A DNA stretch of 64,000 bases. It comes from Vibrio tapetis subsp. quintayensis. Lineage in GTDB: Bacteria; Pseudomonadota; Gammaproteobacteria; Enterobacterales; Vibrionaceae. Positions 45,372 to 54,236 of this stretch are shown here, piece after piece. The stretch spans positions 248,001 through 312,000 of the forward strand of contig NZ_JAUFQV010000026.1 in NCBI RefSeq assembly GCF_030409945.1, in the 5' to 3' direction. The notes under the pieces were generated by a model. The model did not search any database, was not told the origin of the DNA, and saw only the letters and a program-made list of their open reading frames with translations. Every line of letters starts with the position of its first letter. The first letter of the stretch is position 1. Position numbers and translations under genes: made by a program.

Positions 45372-45454
45372 CATTTACATTTTCCCTCGCCACTATTTAA
45401 ACGTACTCCCCCGTACAGATATACCACACGTTTAAATAATACCTAATGTAAATG
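45372..45454. repeat. Nested two-step inverted repeat in the malK-malE gap
   Basis: Outer arms CATTTACATT (45372-45381) and AATGTAAATG (45445-45454); inner arms TATTTAAACGT (45394-45404) and ACGTTTAAATA (45428-45438). All pairs are perfect, separated by an internal loop of 12 and 6 bases. It could form an 83-base cruciform or RNA structure. Confidence 0.65.
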
Positions 45455-45550
45455 CTCGGCCTTTAAAGTTCAGCTGCTAGGCGCTGATATAAGGGTTCAC
45501 TCTACCAAGCAGATAAGGAACATCGCATGCTTGGGTTTACATCCATCATT

Positions 45551-45791
45551 GGATGACTGAATTCTGTAATATTGCCCGTTGAAGTTCATCCTCCTAGGCA
45601 AAAATAACTGAGGGGGAGTAATGGGGGAGGAGGGGGTTAGAGGGTATTTCGAGGCACTTCAAAAAAAATCGCCGCCTTTATGTGCTCTTCATCACATATT
45701 GAGTTGGTTTTGTGATCTGCTTCGATAGATGGCTCGATTTAGATCACGAAACTGTCTCATAATCCATAGGGCGTAGAGTTTAGGAGGATGA
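45551..45791. promoter_or_regulatory. MalT-box cluster
   Basis: GGGGAGGAGG at 45625-45634 is a perfect match to the MalT consensus GGGGAKGAGG. TAGGAGGATGA occurs at 45781-45791 and inverted at 45586-45596. GGATGA is at 45551-45556. MalT activates mal promoters from arrays of such boxes, with CRP between them. Its gene is not in the window. Confidence 0.65.
45681..45696. promoter_or_regulatory. CRP site in the mal control region
   Basis: TGTGCTCTTCATCACA matches TGTGA-N6-TCACA at 9 of 10 conserved positions and extends symmetrically (TA...TA). Further half-sites TGTGATCT (about 45711) and AGATCACG (about 45741) flank it. It fits catabolite control of malE. Confidence 0.7.
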
Positions 45792-45949
45792 GCTTGAAGC
45801 CAACATTTTAGATGATTACAGTCGAAATTCGGCTTCGACTTGGTTTCATCAGGTTCTTAACCCAACTGCAGTACTTATGGGTTATGAATGCTAATAACGA
45901 GAACTCGCTAAAACTGAATGCCCTACATCAATATAAAAAGGATATAACA

Positions 45950-47131
45950 ATGAGAAAAGCTCTAAGCACTATTGCGGTATGTACGTTAACGGCCTTAGGT
46001 TCTTTCGGTGCAAACGCAGCGATCGAAGAAGGTCAACTAACTATCTGGATTAATGGTGATAAAGGCTATAACGGACTTGCTGAAGTAGGTAAAAAGTTCG
46101 AAGAAGATACAGGTATTAAAGTAACCGTAGCGCACCCTGATGGCCTACAAGATAAATTCCCGCAAACAGCGGCGACGGGTGATGGTCCAGATATCGTATT
46201 TTGGGCACACGACCGCTTCGGTGGCTACGCAGAATCGGGTCTACTAGCAGAAGTGAACCCTTCTAAAGAAATTAAGCAAGGCGTGGTTGATTTCGCATGG
46301 GATGCAGTAACTTACAAAGGTAAGTTAGTGGGTTACCCAGTAGCGGTTGAGTCTCTGTCTCTTATCTACAACAAAGATCTTGTGCCAAACCCACCTAAGA
46401 ACTGGGAAGAAGTAGAAGCACTTAACGCGAAACTTCAGAAAGACGGCAAGACAGCAATCATGTGGAACCTAAAAGAACCATACTTCACATGGCCTCTAAT
46501 GGCAGCTGACGGTGGCTATGCGTTTAAATATACATCTGAAGGTTACGATGTGAAAGACGCTGGTATCGCTAAACCTGGTGTTAAAGCCTCAATGAACTTT
46601 GTAAAAGGTCTTGTTGATAAAGGCGTTATCTCTGCCGATATGGACTACTCAGTATCTGAATCAGAGTTCAACAAAGGCAACACGGCAATGACTATCAACG
46701 GTCCTTGGGCGTGGGGCAACATTGAAAAATCTGGCATCAACTACGGCGTAGCAACACTGCCTAAGTTCAACGGTCAACCTTCTAAGCCATTCGTTGGTGT
46801 ACTAACGGCTGGTATCAGCACGGCGTCACCTAACCAAGACCTTGCAGTAGAGTTCATTGAAAACTACCTATTGACTAACGATGGTCTACGTAAAGTAAAT
46901 GATGATAAGCCACTAGGTGCAGTTGCTCTTAACTCTTTCCAAGAAGAGCTAGGTAACGACAAGCGTATCGCAGCAACGATGGATAATGCACTGAACGGTG
47001 AAGTTATGCCAAACATCCCACAAATGAACGCATTCTGGAGCTCAGCTAAGAACGCAGTAGTAAACGTGGTAGATGGTCGTCAAACAGTAGATGCAGCATT
47101 AGCTGACGCTGAAAAACAAATGACTAAGTAA
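45950..47131 (+). CDS. malE: Maltose/maltodextrin-binding protein MalE
   Basis: A 393-residue periplasmic binding protein with signal peptide 1-24 (GSFGANA). The mature start ([37 protein letters not shown]) matches MalE almost word for word, and [30 protein letters not shown] follows. AAAAAGGA upstream fixes ATG 45950; the frame extends 46 codons further upstream without coding character. A hairpin with T-run separates it from malF. Confidence 0.97.
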   Translation: MRKALSTIAVCTLTALGSFGANAAIEEGQLTIWINGDKGYNGLAEVGKKFEEDTGIKVTVAHPDGLQDKFPQTAATGDGPDIVFWAHDRFGGYAESGLLAEVNPSKEIKQGVVDFAWDAVTYKGKLVGYPVAVESLSLIYNKDLVPNPPKNWEEVEALNAKLQKDGKTAIMWNLKEPYFTWPLMAADGGYAFKYTSEGYDVKDAGIAKPGVKASMNFVKGLVDKGVISADMDYSVSESEFNKGNTAMTINGPWAWGNIEKSGINYGVATLPKFNGQPSKPFVGVLTAGISTASPNQDLAVEFIENYLLTNDGLRKVNDDKPLGAVALNSFQEELGNDKRIAATMDNALNGEVMPNIPQMNAFWSSAKNAVVNVVDGRQTVDAALADAEKQMTK

Positions 47132-47166
47132 TCTCCTGATTACTTGTTAATAAGCTTTACCCTTTT

Positions 47167-47195
47167 TAGGAGGGGGTAACCCCTCCTACTTTTTT
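47167..47195 (+). terminator. Intrinsic terminator between malE and malF
   Basis: TAGGAGGGG (47167-47175), GTAA, CCCCTCCTA (47180-47188), then C and six T. It is GC-rich and strong, 36 bp after malE and 29 bp before malF. It probably lets only part of transcription into malFG. Confidence 0.85.
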
Positions 47196-47223
47196 ATTTA
47201 TTATTTCGCTAGTAGGTTCTTCT

Positions 47224-48792
47224 ATGCAGTCAGTTCAAGGCTCAGACGCTATTAATGCAGCCCCACCTAAGGCCAGTAAGCAGGTATTTATTAAATGGTC
47301 TCTTCTGTCGACGATTGGCCTCGTCAACGGATACGCAAGTGTATTGATGTACGCTCGTGGAGAGCTCTCTTTTGCATTGTTAACCGTTGTTCTTACCGCA
47401 CTTGCTCTCTATATTTTTGGCAGTAAAAAGACTTACGCACACCGTTACATTTACCCTGGTGTTGCTGGAATGATTTTGTTCATTCTGTTTCCTTTGGTAT
47501 ACACCATAGGTCTTGCATTCACGAATTATAGTGCTAAAAATCAACTATCCTTTGACCGGGCTCAATCGGTCTTGTTGGATCAAACATTCCAAAGTGGTGA
47601 CAGTTATCCGTTCACCCTTTATAAAACTGATGGCGGACACAAAATTGCTATCAAAGATGGCGACAACCTGCTCGTCACCAAAGATATTAACTTGGCTAAC
47701 GTCACTGACTTGACGCTCGAGTTAACACCTGTTTCAGAGGTGACTGGCGAAAAAGAAAAAATCAAAGCCATCGTGCAGAACCGTTTAACCATCAGTGGCA
47801 TAGATTTACATAAACCCGATGGTAAAAACGTTCGTATGAGTAGCTTGCGTAAATTTGCTGCCATAGCGCCGCTTTATACGCTGCAATCCGATGGTGAAAC
47901 ACTGATCAACAACAGCACGGGCGATACGCTTAAACCAAATATGGACGTTGGTTTCTATCAAACCGTTGACGCTAACGGCGAGTTTGTTGGCGAAACTACC
48001 TCTCCTGGGTTTGTGGTAACGATTGGAACGGCCAACTTCGAGCGAGTTTACAAAGATGATGGTATCAAACAGCCATTCATCAGCATCTTTATTTGGACGG
48101 TTTTATTTTCGGCTATTTCAGTTGGTTTAACACTGGTTATCGGTCTCGTGCTAGGCAGTATCGTACAGTGGGAAGAGCTAAAAGGCCGTGCAATTTACCG
48201 TGTGCTTTTGATCCTTCCTTATGCGGTTCCATCATTTATCTCTATCCTAATCTTCAAAGGTTTGTTTAACCAAAGCTTTGGTGAAATCAATATGTTGCTT
48301 CAAGCCATCTTCGGTATTAGCCCGAGTTGGTTCTCAGACCCAATGTTAGCCAAGCTAATGGTTATCATTGTAAACACATGGTTGGGTTTCCCTTACATGA
48401 TGATCCTTTGTATGGGTCTATTGAAGGCGATTCCTGATGACTTGTATGAAGCGTCTTCTATTGATGGCGCGGGTCCGTTCAAAAACTTTATGAACATCAC
48501 CGTTCCTTTGATGATCAAGCCGTTAACGCCACTACTGATTGCGAGCTTTGCGTTTAACTTTAACAACTTCGTGATGATCATGCTGCTTACCCAAGGTGGG
48601 CCAAACATGATTGGTACATCAGAGCCGGCAGGTTACACCGATCTATTGGTGAGCTATACCTACCGTATTGCATTTGAAGGCAGTGGTGGTCAAGACTTTG
48701 GTCTGGCAAGTGCTATTGCAACACTTATATTCCTATTGGTTGGTGGTCTTGCATTGCTTAACCTACGATTCACCAAACTGTCTCAAGATTAA
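47224..48792 (+). CDS. malF: Maltose transporter permease MalF
   Basis: A 522-residue inner-membrane permease. It has the first helices typical of MalF, the large periplasmic P2 domain (about 95-275), then the core helices with the EAA loop [26 protein letters not shown] and the [29 protein letters not shown] signature. It pairs with MalG to form the channel. No strong ribosome site; TAGG lies ten bases upstream. Confidence 0.96.
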   Translation: MQSVQGSDAINAAPPKASKQVFIKWSLLSTIGLVNGYASVLMYARGELSFALLTVVLTALALYIFGSKKTYAHRYIYPGVAGMILFILFPLVYTIGLAFTNYSAKNQLSFDRAQSVLLDQTFQSGDSYPFTLYKTDGGHKIAIKDGDNLLVTKDINLANVTDLTLELTPVSEVTGEKEKIKAIVQNRLTISGIDLHKPDGKNVRMSSLRKFAAIAPLYTLQSDGETLINNSTGDTLKPNMDVGFYQTVDANGEFVGETTSPGFVVTIGTANFERVYKDDGIKQPFISIFIWTVLFSAISVGLTLVIGLVLGSIVQWEELKGRAIYRVLLILPYAVPSFISILIFKGLFNQSFGEINMLLQAIFGISPSWFSDPMLAKLMVIIVNTWLGFPYMMILCMGLLKAIPDDLYEASSIDGAGPFKNFMNITVPLMIKPLTPLLIASFAFNFNNFVMIMLLTQGGPNMIGTSEPAGYTDLLVSYTYRIAFEGSGGQDFGLASAIATLIFLLVGGLALLNLRFTKLSQD

Positions 48793-48803
48793 GGAGCACT
48801 ACG

Positions 48804-49694
48804 ATGCCAATGGTACAAGGGAAATCGCTCAAATACAGAGTTTGGGCAACACATATCGCACTATGGTGTTTCTTATCACTGATCATCTTTCCATTGTTGA
48901 TGGTCGTGGCAATTTCATTACGTGAGGGTAACTTTGCAACAGGTGAATTGATTCCATCGAACCCATCTTGGGATCACTGGAAACTGGCTCTTGGATTTTC
49001 AGTGACTAACGCTGATGGCAGCATCACACCACCGCCGTTCCCAGTATTATTGTGGCTATGGAACTCGGTAAAAGTAGCAGGCGTTACGGCCATTATTATT
49101 GTTGCGCTATCCACGACATCAGCTTACGCGTTTGCTCGTATGCGCTTTAGCGGAAAAAGTGCCATTCTAAAGGCAATGATGATTTTCCAGATGTTCCCAG
49201 CCGTACTTGCTCTGGTTGCTCTGTATGCGTTGTTTGATAAGTTAGGTCAGTACATACCGTTCTTAGGCTTAAACACGCACGGTGGCTTAATCTTCGCTTA
49301 TTTAGGTGGTATTGCACTGCACGTATGGACGATTAAAGGCTATTTTGAAACGATTGATAATTCACTAGAAGAAGCCGCCGCACTTGATGGCGCAACACCT
49401 TGGCAGGCATTCCGTTTGGTATTGCTACCATTGTCGGTGCCTATTCTAGCGGTTGTGTTTATCTTGGCGTTTATCGGAGCGGTTACAGAAGTTCCAGTTG
49501 CTTCCTTGCTTCTTTCTGATGTTAACAACTATACTCTAGCTGTGGGTATGCAACAGTATCTATATCCTCAGAACTATTTATGGGGTGACTTTGCCGCAGC
49601 CGCTGTACTTTCAGCACTACCAATCACATGTGTGTTCTTATTGGCACAACGTTGGTTAGTTGGAGGATTGACAGCAGGTGGCGTTAAGGGATAA
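48804..49694 (+). CDS. malG: Maltose transporter permease MalG
   Basis: A 296-residue permease with six helices, the EAA loop [25 protein letters not shown], and the characteristic C-terminus [11 protein letters not shown] that inserts into the transport path. It follows malF by 11 bp (AAGGAG before the ATG). Last gene of malEFG. Confidence 0.97.
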   Translation: MPMVQGKSLKYRVWATHIALWCFLSLIIFPLLMVVAISLREGNFATGELIPSNPSWDHWKLALGFSVTNADGSITPPPFPVLLWLWNSVKVAGVTAIIIVALSTTSAYAFARMRFSGKSAILKAMMIFQMFPAVLALVALYALFDKLGQYIPFLGLNTHGGLIFAYLGGIALHVWTIKGYFETIDNSLEEAAALDGATPWQAFRLVLLPLSVPILAVVFILAFIGAVTEVPVASLLLSDVNNYTLAVGMQQYLYPQNYLWGDFAAAAVLSALPITCVFLLAQRWLVGGLTAGGVKG

Positions 49695-49859
49695 TAGAGA
49701 TTGCGGTTTCGGCCGCATCTAACAATAACAATAGTATTCGCTTAGCACTTTTTGGTTTGGCCGCTGACTTCGCTAAGTGGAATGCACACATATTTTTGGT
49801 TATGCATAGCTGGCTGTTAGCCTTGTTCTTTATGAATTGTCTAATAGTTCTTGTAACGG

Positions 49860-49885
49860 AACCCAAGCGAAAGCTTGGGTTTTTT
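49860..49885 (+). terminator. Terminator of malEFG
   Basis: AACCCAAGC (49860-49868), GAAA, GCTTGGGTT (49873-49881), then T. It lies 165 bp after malG. The stretch from malG to here and on to 50045 holds no supported gene; a TGCGG...CCGCA hairpin lies at about 49700-49718. Confidence 0.88.
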
Positions 49886-50045
49886 ATGCCATAAGCAAAG
49901 TGGTATAGAAGAGAACAGATATTAGCTATCTAATTTTTATTAAGCATCGATTATCGAACTTGTGTGCGGCGCAGATCAAATAAATAACCATAGCTAGACT
50001 ATGGTTACATCAAGAAATGCTGCTTGAGTAGCAGTTAGCGGTAGG

Positions 50046-50291
50046 CTAAATTTGTTCTAAGTTGGATGGTGCACAGCCCAAGTGACGCATTAAAACGTAC
50101 AAGCTTTCATGTTCAAGTGCGACTTTGCGAAAGAGATCAGCAAACACCTCGTCTCCACCAAAACAGGCTTGAATGTAGTGATTGATTTCAAGGTCTGCAT
50201 AACCCTCGACATACATACTTCTCACCCACTGGTATTCCACAGACTTAAGGTTTTTGATGGTGCTATGGCTAAGGGTGGTCGACGTAGTCAT
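50046..50291 (-). CDS. Hypothetical protein, 81 residues
   Basis: Small soluble protein (TIKNLKSVEYQWVRSMYVEGYADLEINHYIQACFGGDEVFADLFRKVALEHESLYVLMRHLG) with mixed helical character and a polar, Thr/Ser-rich start. Not recognised. The ribosome site is poor (GAAAGC). It lies 88 bp downstream of the Crp/Fnr-type gene on the same strand and could be co-transcribed. Amino-acid composition is that of a normal protein, so I favour a real gene. Confidence 0.6.
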   Translation of the reverse strand: MTTSTTLSHSTIKNLKSVEYQWVRSMYVEGYADLEINHYIQACFGGDEVFADLFRKVALEHESLYVLMRHLGCAPSNLEQI

Positions 50292-50379
50292 GCTTTCGAG
50301 CTTCGATATCTATTTCAATCCAAGGATTAAAACAAAGATTGATGAAAGAAAAATGACACTGGAGAAAAATAGCGATTAG

Positions 50380-51078
50380 CTATTTGTTTTTAGGCAGAAT
50401 AATATCGAGCGCTTTGGTTCTTTTTGTTAACGCTTCTAAGTCGGTTAAGTAAATCTTTCCTCGTGCTAATGTGATTTCTTGGCTGCTCTCGAGTAGTTTT
50501 AATACTTCATTTAAGCGTGGGCGAGAAATGCCTGTAATGATACTTAGCTGCTTCTGCGAGACTTTTATTTCAGGTACGCTGCCTTTAATGGTTTTAGACC
50601 GATTTAGTAGGTCGAGTAGAGCGGAAACAATGCGAACTTCTTTGTCGTGCAATGACGCGACTTGGGCGGAAATCCAGATCTTTTGCGTATCCAGCGACCC
50701 ATAATATAACCACTTATAAATAAAAGGGTTCGATTCAGCCAACTGTTCAATCTTGTCTTTTTGGAAAAAAAATAGCTCTAGTGGTTCAATTTCTTCAAAA
50801 GCCGCACGCATAAACTGCTGGCCCATCATGACACCACCCCCGATCCATAAACCGTGGCTCAATATTCCCGAATTCATGCTGTTAGGACCTTCAGGAGAGA
50901 AAGCAATTGCCACGATGCCTTTGCGGACGTAATACACACCACGTCGTTGATTTGTCAACTCGGATCGATTAACGAAATGTGCGATGCCTGTAATTGGCTT
51001 TACAATACTCATTAATTGAATTTTGGTTTGCTCATCTAGCTCGCAGGGCCAGAGAATATCAACATGATTATGGGACAA
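50380..51078 (-). CDS. Crp/Fnr-family regulator without a canonical cAMP pocket
   Basis: A 232-residue regulator. The N-terminal beta-roll is recognisable (RRGVYYVRKGIVAIAFS...), and the C-terminal winged HTH contains VSQKQLSIITGISRPRLNEVLKLLESSQEITLARGKIYL. The phosphate-binding cassette that holds cAMP in Crp (GE-x2-L..RSA) is replaced by LWIGGGVMMGQQFMRAAF, so it probably binds another ligand or none. There is no Fnr-type N-terminal cysteine cluster. Target unknown. Confidence 0.82.
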   Translation of the reverse strand: MSHNHVDILWPCELDEQTKIQLMSIVKPITGIAHFVNRSELTNQRRGVYYVRKGIVAIAFSPEGPNSMNSGILSHGLWIGGGVMMGQQFMRAAFEEIEPLELFFFQKDKIEQLAESNPFIYKWLYYGSLDTQKIWISAQVASLHDKEVRIVSALLDLLNRSKTIKGSVPEIKVSQKQLSIITGISRPRLNEVLKLLESSQEITLARGKIYLTDLEALTKRTKALDIILPKNK

Positions 51079-51204
51079 GTTTGCACCTAGGTGGGGTGAT
51101 TAGATGATCATTTTAGAACAAATGATTTCCTAGGTACAAGCTCCTAATGTGGACCACGTGAATAATCTTATTTAACGATCGTTACCTGAACAAGGGCTGT
51201 TACA

Positions 51205-52443
51205 TTAAATGGACACGGGTTGTGCGAGTCCGCGGGCACTTGGGGTTAATCTATTTTCACACAGTTGAGCAAAGTCATGATTGGATAAAGGCTTAGCCAA
51301 AGCATAGCCTTGTAAGATGTCGCAACCCATGCTGGTTAACTGTTTAGCTTGAGCGAGGGTTTCTACGCCCTCTGCCACCACGGTTAACCCTAGGTTTTTG
51401 CTGAGGTCAATCACACACTTCACCGCAGCCATGTGTTTTGTGCTTTCCAGCATGTCGGCGACAAAGGTTTGGTCGATCTTTAATTCAGTAAATGGGCTAC
51501 TGATGAGCTGCGTTAGGGATGAATGCCCGGTACCAAAGTCGTCTATTGAAATGGATATGCCATGCATTCTTAAACGGCTTGATGACTCCAACGAAGAAAC
51601 CACATCTGGGCTAAGCTCTATCTCAGTAACTTCCAAGGTAAGCTTGTTCGCTGGGAAGCGAGCTTGCTCTAAAATCGCTAGAACACGTTGACTGAAATCT
51701 GATTGAGCGAGATCGGACGGTGTGACATTAACCGAAATATTAAGATACCACCCTGCTTGGTGCCATAGATTCGCTGTCTCAACGGCGTTACGTATCATCT
51801 GGCAGCAAATAGGGTAGCTTAGCCCTAGTTCAAATAGGCGGTCTAAAAACAGTGCAGGAGCTAAGTAACCATGCTTAGGGTGACGCCAGCGGATAAGCGC
51901 CTCTGCCCCAACTAGCTCGTTGCTTTCACCATGAAAATGCGCCTGATAAAAGGGTTCGAACTCATTTGCAGCAACCGCATTACGAATTTCTTCATCTGAA
52001 ATGAAAACGCTTTGTGCATGGGTATTATGAGTGTTACGGCATTGCGCTTGGGCCCAGTGTAATACGTCGCCAATTTGGCTACGAGAGATGGGTTTCTCTA
52101 GGTTATTCACATGCATCAAGCCTGCTGATTTGGCCATCTCAACAACCGCTCTTTGTACATCTTGCGCTGCACTGCTAATGAACACCACAATGGCCGTTGG
52201 ATCGAATGCGGCCAATTGGCGAGTAAATTCGACGCCATCCATCTTGGGCATGATTAGGTCACAAAAAACGATATCAGGTTTTACTTGATGAATGAGCGAT
52301 AGTGCATCTTCACCGTTTTGAGCGCAGTGGATATCAGCATCGGTTAAAGACGCGATTATGCTGCTCAATATTTTGCTCTGGAATAGGTCGTCTTCCACAA
52401 TCAAAATGGAAGAAAACAACGAATCAGATGGGCTAAGAGGCAT
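51205..52443 (-). CDS. REC-EAL response regulator (VieA-like, no HTH)
   Basis: A 412-residue cyclic di-GMP phosphodiesterase under phosphorelay control. The receiver domain is at 10-130 with phosphoacceptor Asp62 (FCDLIMPKMDG), Ser/Thr switch and Lys117 (NNLEKP). The EAL domain is at about 160-400: EALIRW at 181-186, Asn in LNISVNVTP, LEVTEIEL, DDFGTGHSS, KIDQTFV and VVAEGVET are all kept, so it should be active. V. cholerae VieA has the same REC-EAL order plus a C-terminal LuxR HTH, absent here. It overlaps the REC-TPR gene by 11 bases. Confidence 0.9.
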   Translation of the reverse strand: MPLSPSDSLFSSILIVEDDLFQSKILSSIIASLTDADIHCAQNGEDALSLIHQVKPDIVFCDLIMPKMDGVEFTRQLAAFDPTAIVVFISSAAQDVQRAVVEMAKSAGLMHVNNLEKPISRSQIGDVLHWAQAQCRNTHNTHAQSVFISDEEIRNAVAANEFEPFYQAHFHGESNELVGAEALIRWRHPKHGYLAPALFLDRLFELGLSYPICCQMIRNAVETANLWHQAGWYLNISVNVTPSDLAQSDFSQRVLAILEQARFPANKLTLEVTEIELSPDVVSSLESSSRLRMHGISISIDDFGTGHSSLTQLISSPFTELKIDQTFVADMLESTKHMAAVKCVIDLSKNLGLTVVAEGVETLAQAKQLTSMGCDILQGYALAKPLSNHDFAQLCENRLTPSARGLAQPVSI

Positions 52444-54109
52444 GTTGAATACTGAGCTCCGTTAGTTCGAGTTTCTTAGATAAAACAAGGGCAATACGAC
52501 GATATTCCATATTATGCTCATACGAGCTGCCCACTAATTTTGCATGACATCGCATCACTAACTCGGAGACTTGGCGACGGTTCCAGCCTAAAGGCCATGA
52601 CTTGGTTAACGCACCCATCAACAAAAACGGTATTTCTAAATCGTTGAGCGATGTGGGCAATGCTTCAACCAGAATATGAATCGCTTTTTCATAGTGAGAC
52701 TGCTTGAGTAGGGAGTGGCTCTGCTGTTTCACTTCAATCAATTTTTGGGTTTGGATTTGCAAACGGCTGCGCCATTGAGATAGGGCATGTTGTTGCAATT
52801 GAATCAACACGGCCTGACCTTCTTCATTATGGCCGTGAATGCCCTTGTCGAGGGTTGCTTGCCATTGATCCTGAAGCTGAACATGAACTTGCTGATACTT
52901 GTCATTTTGCTTAAGTAATTGATACACCTTAAGTTGCTCAACCAGTTCAAGGGGCGACGGAATGTGGTTTTCGTGCTCTACGCAGTATTGCTCATAATCA
53001 CCTATGAATTGTTTTGCATTGGCCAAATTATTACGAATGATGTAGCCACGAGAGAAAACCAGTAACTCGAATGGCTTGTAATCCAGTTGGTTGAATCGCT
53101 TGCGCCAAACTTCACACCAGTTTGCGACCTGCGCCAGGTTCTTAGTTGGGTCGACCTGAGCGGTATCGAGGAGTAACGATGCGCCGAGCAAGTACATGTC
53201 CGTTGACTCTCGAAAGGAGAACTTAGCGCTGCCTATCATAGTTTTTGTTGATTGTAAGGCAGCGCCAAATTCTAGGCCAATAAGCTCCAAGTAGACTTTC
53301 TGCCAATGCCGTTGAATGACTTTTGGTGAACAGGCTACCGCGATGGTGCTGTGTTCCAGCGCAGTTTGGAAATCTTTGAGTTGTATGGCGATATCGCTAT
53401 TGAGTTGGCTGACTTTCGCTTTATAGGTGGCGTCTTTTTCTAGGGTGCTGAGCAGGTACGAAGCTTCTTTGAACTGTCTTTTCTTGAGCGAAATTTTGGC
53501 CAATTCGTAGTGAGCAAATGATTTATCGCTATTGATCATGCTGATGAGGCAATTGCCTGCTAAATCAACATCGCCCATCTGAATGTGGGCCTGCGTTTTT
53601 ATCTGCTGAGCGAGCAGCGTGCTTTCTGAGTCTCGAAAATAGGCTTGTTCTACCAATTCCAAAACTTGCGGATAATCTTTTTTACGAAGCGCAAGCAACA
53701 TGTCAGACAAAGACTTCTTTTTGTGCATAAAAATTGGCAAGCGTTCTTTTAATGTCACGTAGTTAAGTGGTTTCAGCAGGTACCCATCGGGCTCTAGTTC
53801 TGCGAATCCACGCACCACATCTGGCGTGCCGTCCCCAGTGACGATCACAAGTGAGCAGTTTGCAGGGAGTAATTGTTGAGATTGAAGTTGGTCAATCAGT
53901 TGGTAACCGTTTGCTTTTTCACCCAAATTGTAATCACAAAGCACTAACTGAAATGCATGCGTTCGCGCTTTTTGTAATGCTTCGTGAGCATCATTGGCAA
54001 AGTGCAAGTTCTGAACTTGGAAGCCGAGCTTTTGCAACATGCCCTTAGCAGCGGTGCGATACATTGAGCTGTCATCAATGATTAAAACAAGATCAGATTG
54101 GAAATTCAT
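52433..54109 (-). CDS. REC-TPR response regulator (VieB-like)
   Basis: A 558-residue protein. The N-terminal receiver has acidic Asp12/13, phosphoacceptor Asp59 (LVLCDYNLGEKANG) and Lys near 113 (YLLKPLNY). The remaining 430 residues are helical with TPR-like units (LAQQIKTQAHIQMGDVDLAGN, HYELAKISLKKRQFKEASYLL). No DNA-binding or enzymatic domain. This is the layout of VieB, which in V. cholerae modulates the kinase VieS. It is upstream of and overlapping the REC-EAL gene and divergent from the hybrid kinase. Confidence 0.87.
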   Translation of the reverse strand: MNFQSDLVLIIDDSSMYRTAAKGMLQKLGFQVQNLHFANDAHEALQKARTHAFQLVLCDYNLGEKANGYQLIDQLQSQQLLPANCSLVIVTGDGTPDVVRGFAELEPDGYLLKPLNYVTLKERLPIFMHKKKSLSDMLLALRKKDYPQVLELVEQAYFRDSESTLLAQQIKTQAHIQMGDVDLAGNCLISMINSDKSFAHYELAKISLKKRQFKEASYLLSTLEKDATYKAKVSQLNSDIAIQLKDFQTALEHSTIAVACSPKVIQRHWQKVYLELIGLEFGAALQSTKTMIGSAKFSFRESTDMYLLGASLLLDTAQVDPTKNLAQVANWCEVWRKRFNQLDYKPFELLVFSRGYIIRNNLANAKQFIGDYEQYCVEHENHIPSPLELVEQLKVYQLLKQNDKYQQVHVQLQDQWQATLDKGIHGHNEEGQAVLIQLQQHALSQWRSRLQIQTQKLIEVKQQSHSLLKQSHYEKAIHILVEALPTSLNDLEIPFLLMGALTKSWPLGWNRRQVSELVMRCHAKLVGSSYEHNMEYRRIALVLSKKLELTELSIQHAS

Positions 54110-54236
54110 AGCTCTGGGTTACCGTATTTTAGGTGGCGGCATTGTGGCTTAAGAATGTGATCGTGTCTGTTCCCTAAAGAACAGTGTTTTCAGATTTTAC
54201 TCTATACAATTCGGCCACTTTATCGCCACTTCGAGA

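Noticed and set aside
49684-49866. 60-codon minus-strand frame after malG
   Set aside because: It starts in the malEFG terminator arm, overlaps the malG end and reads like random composition.
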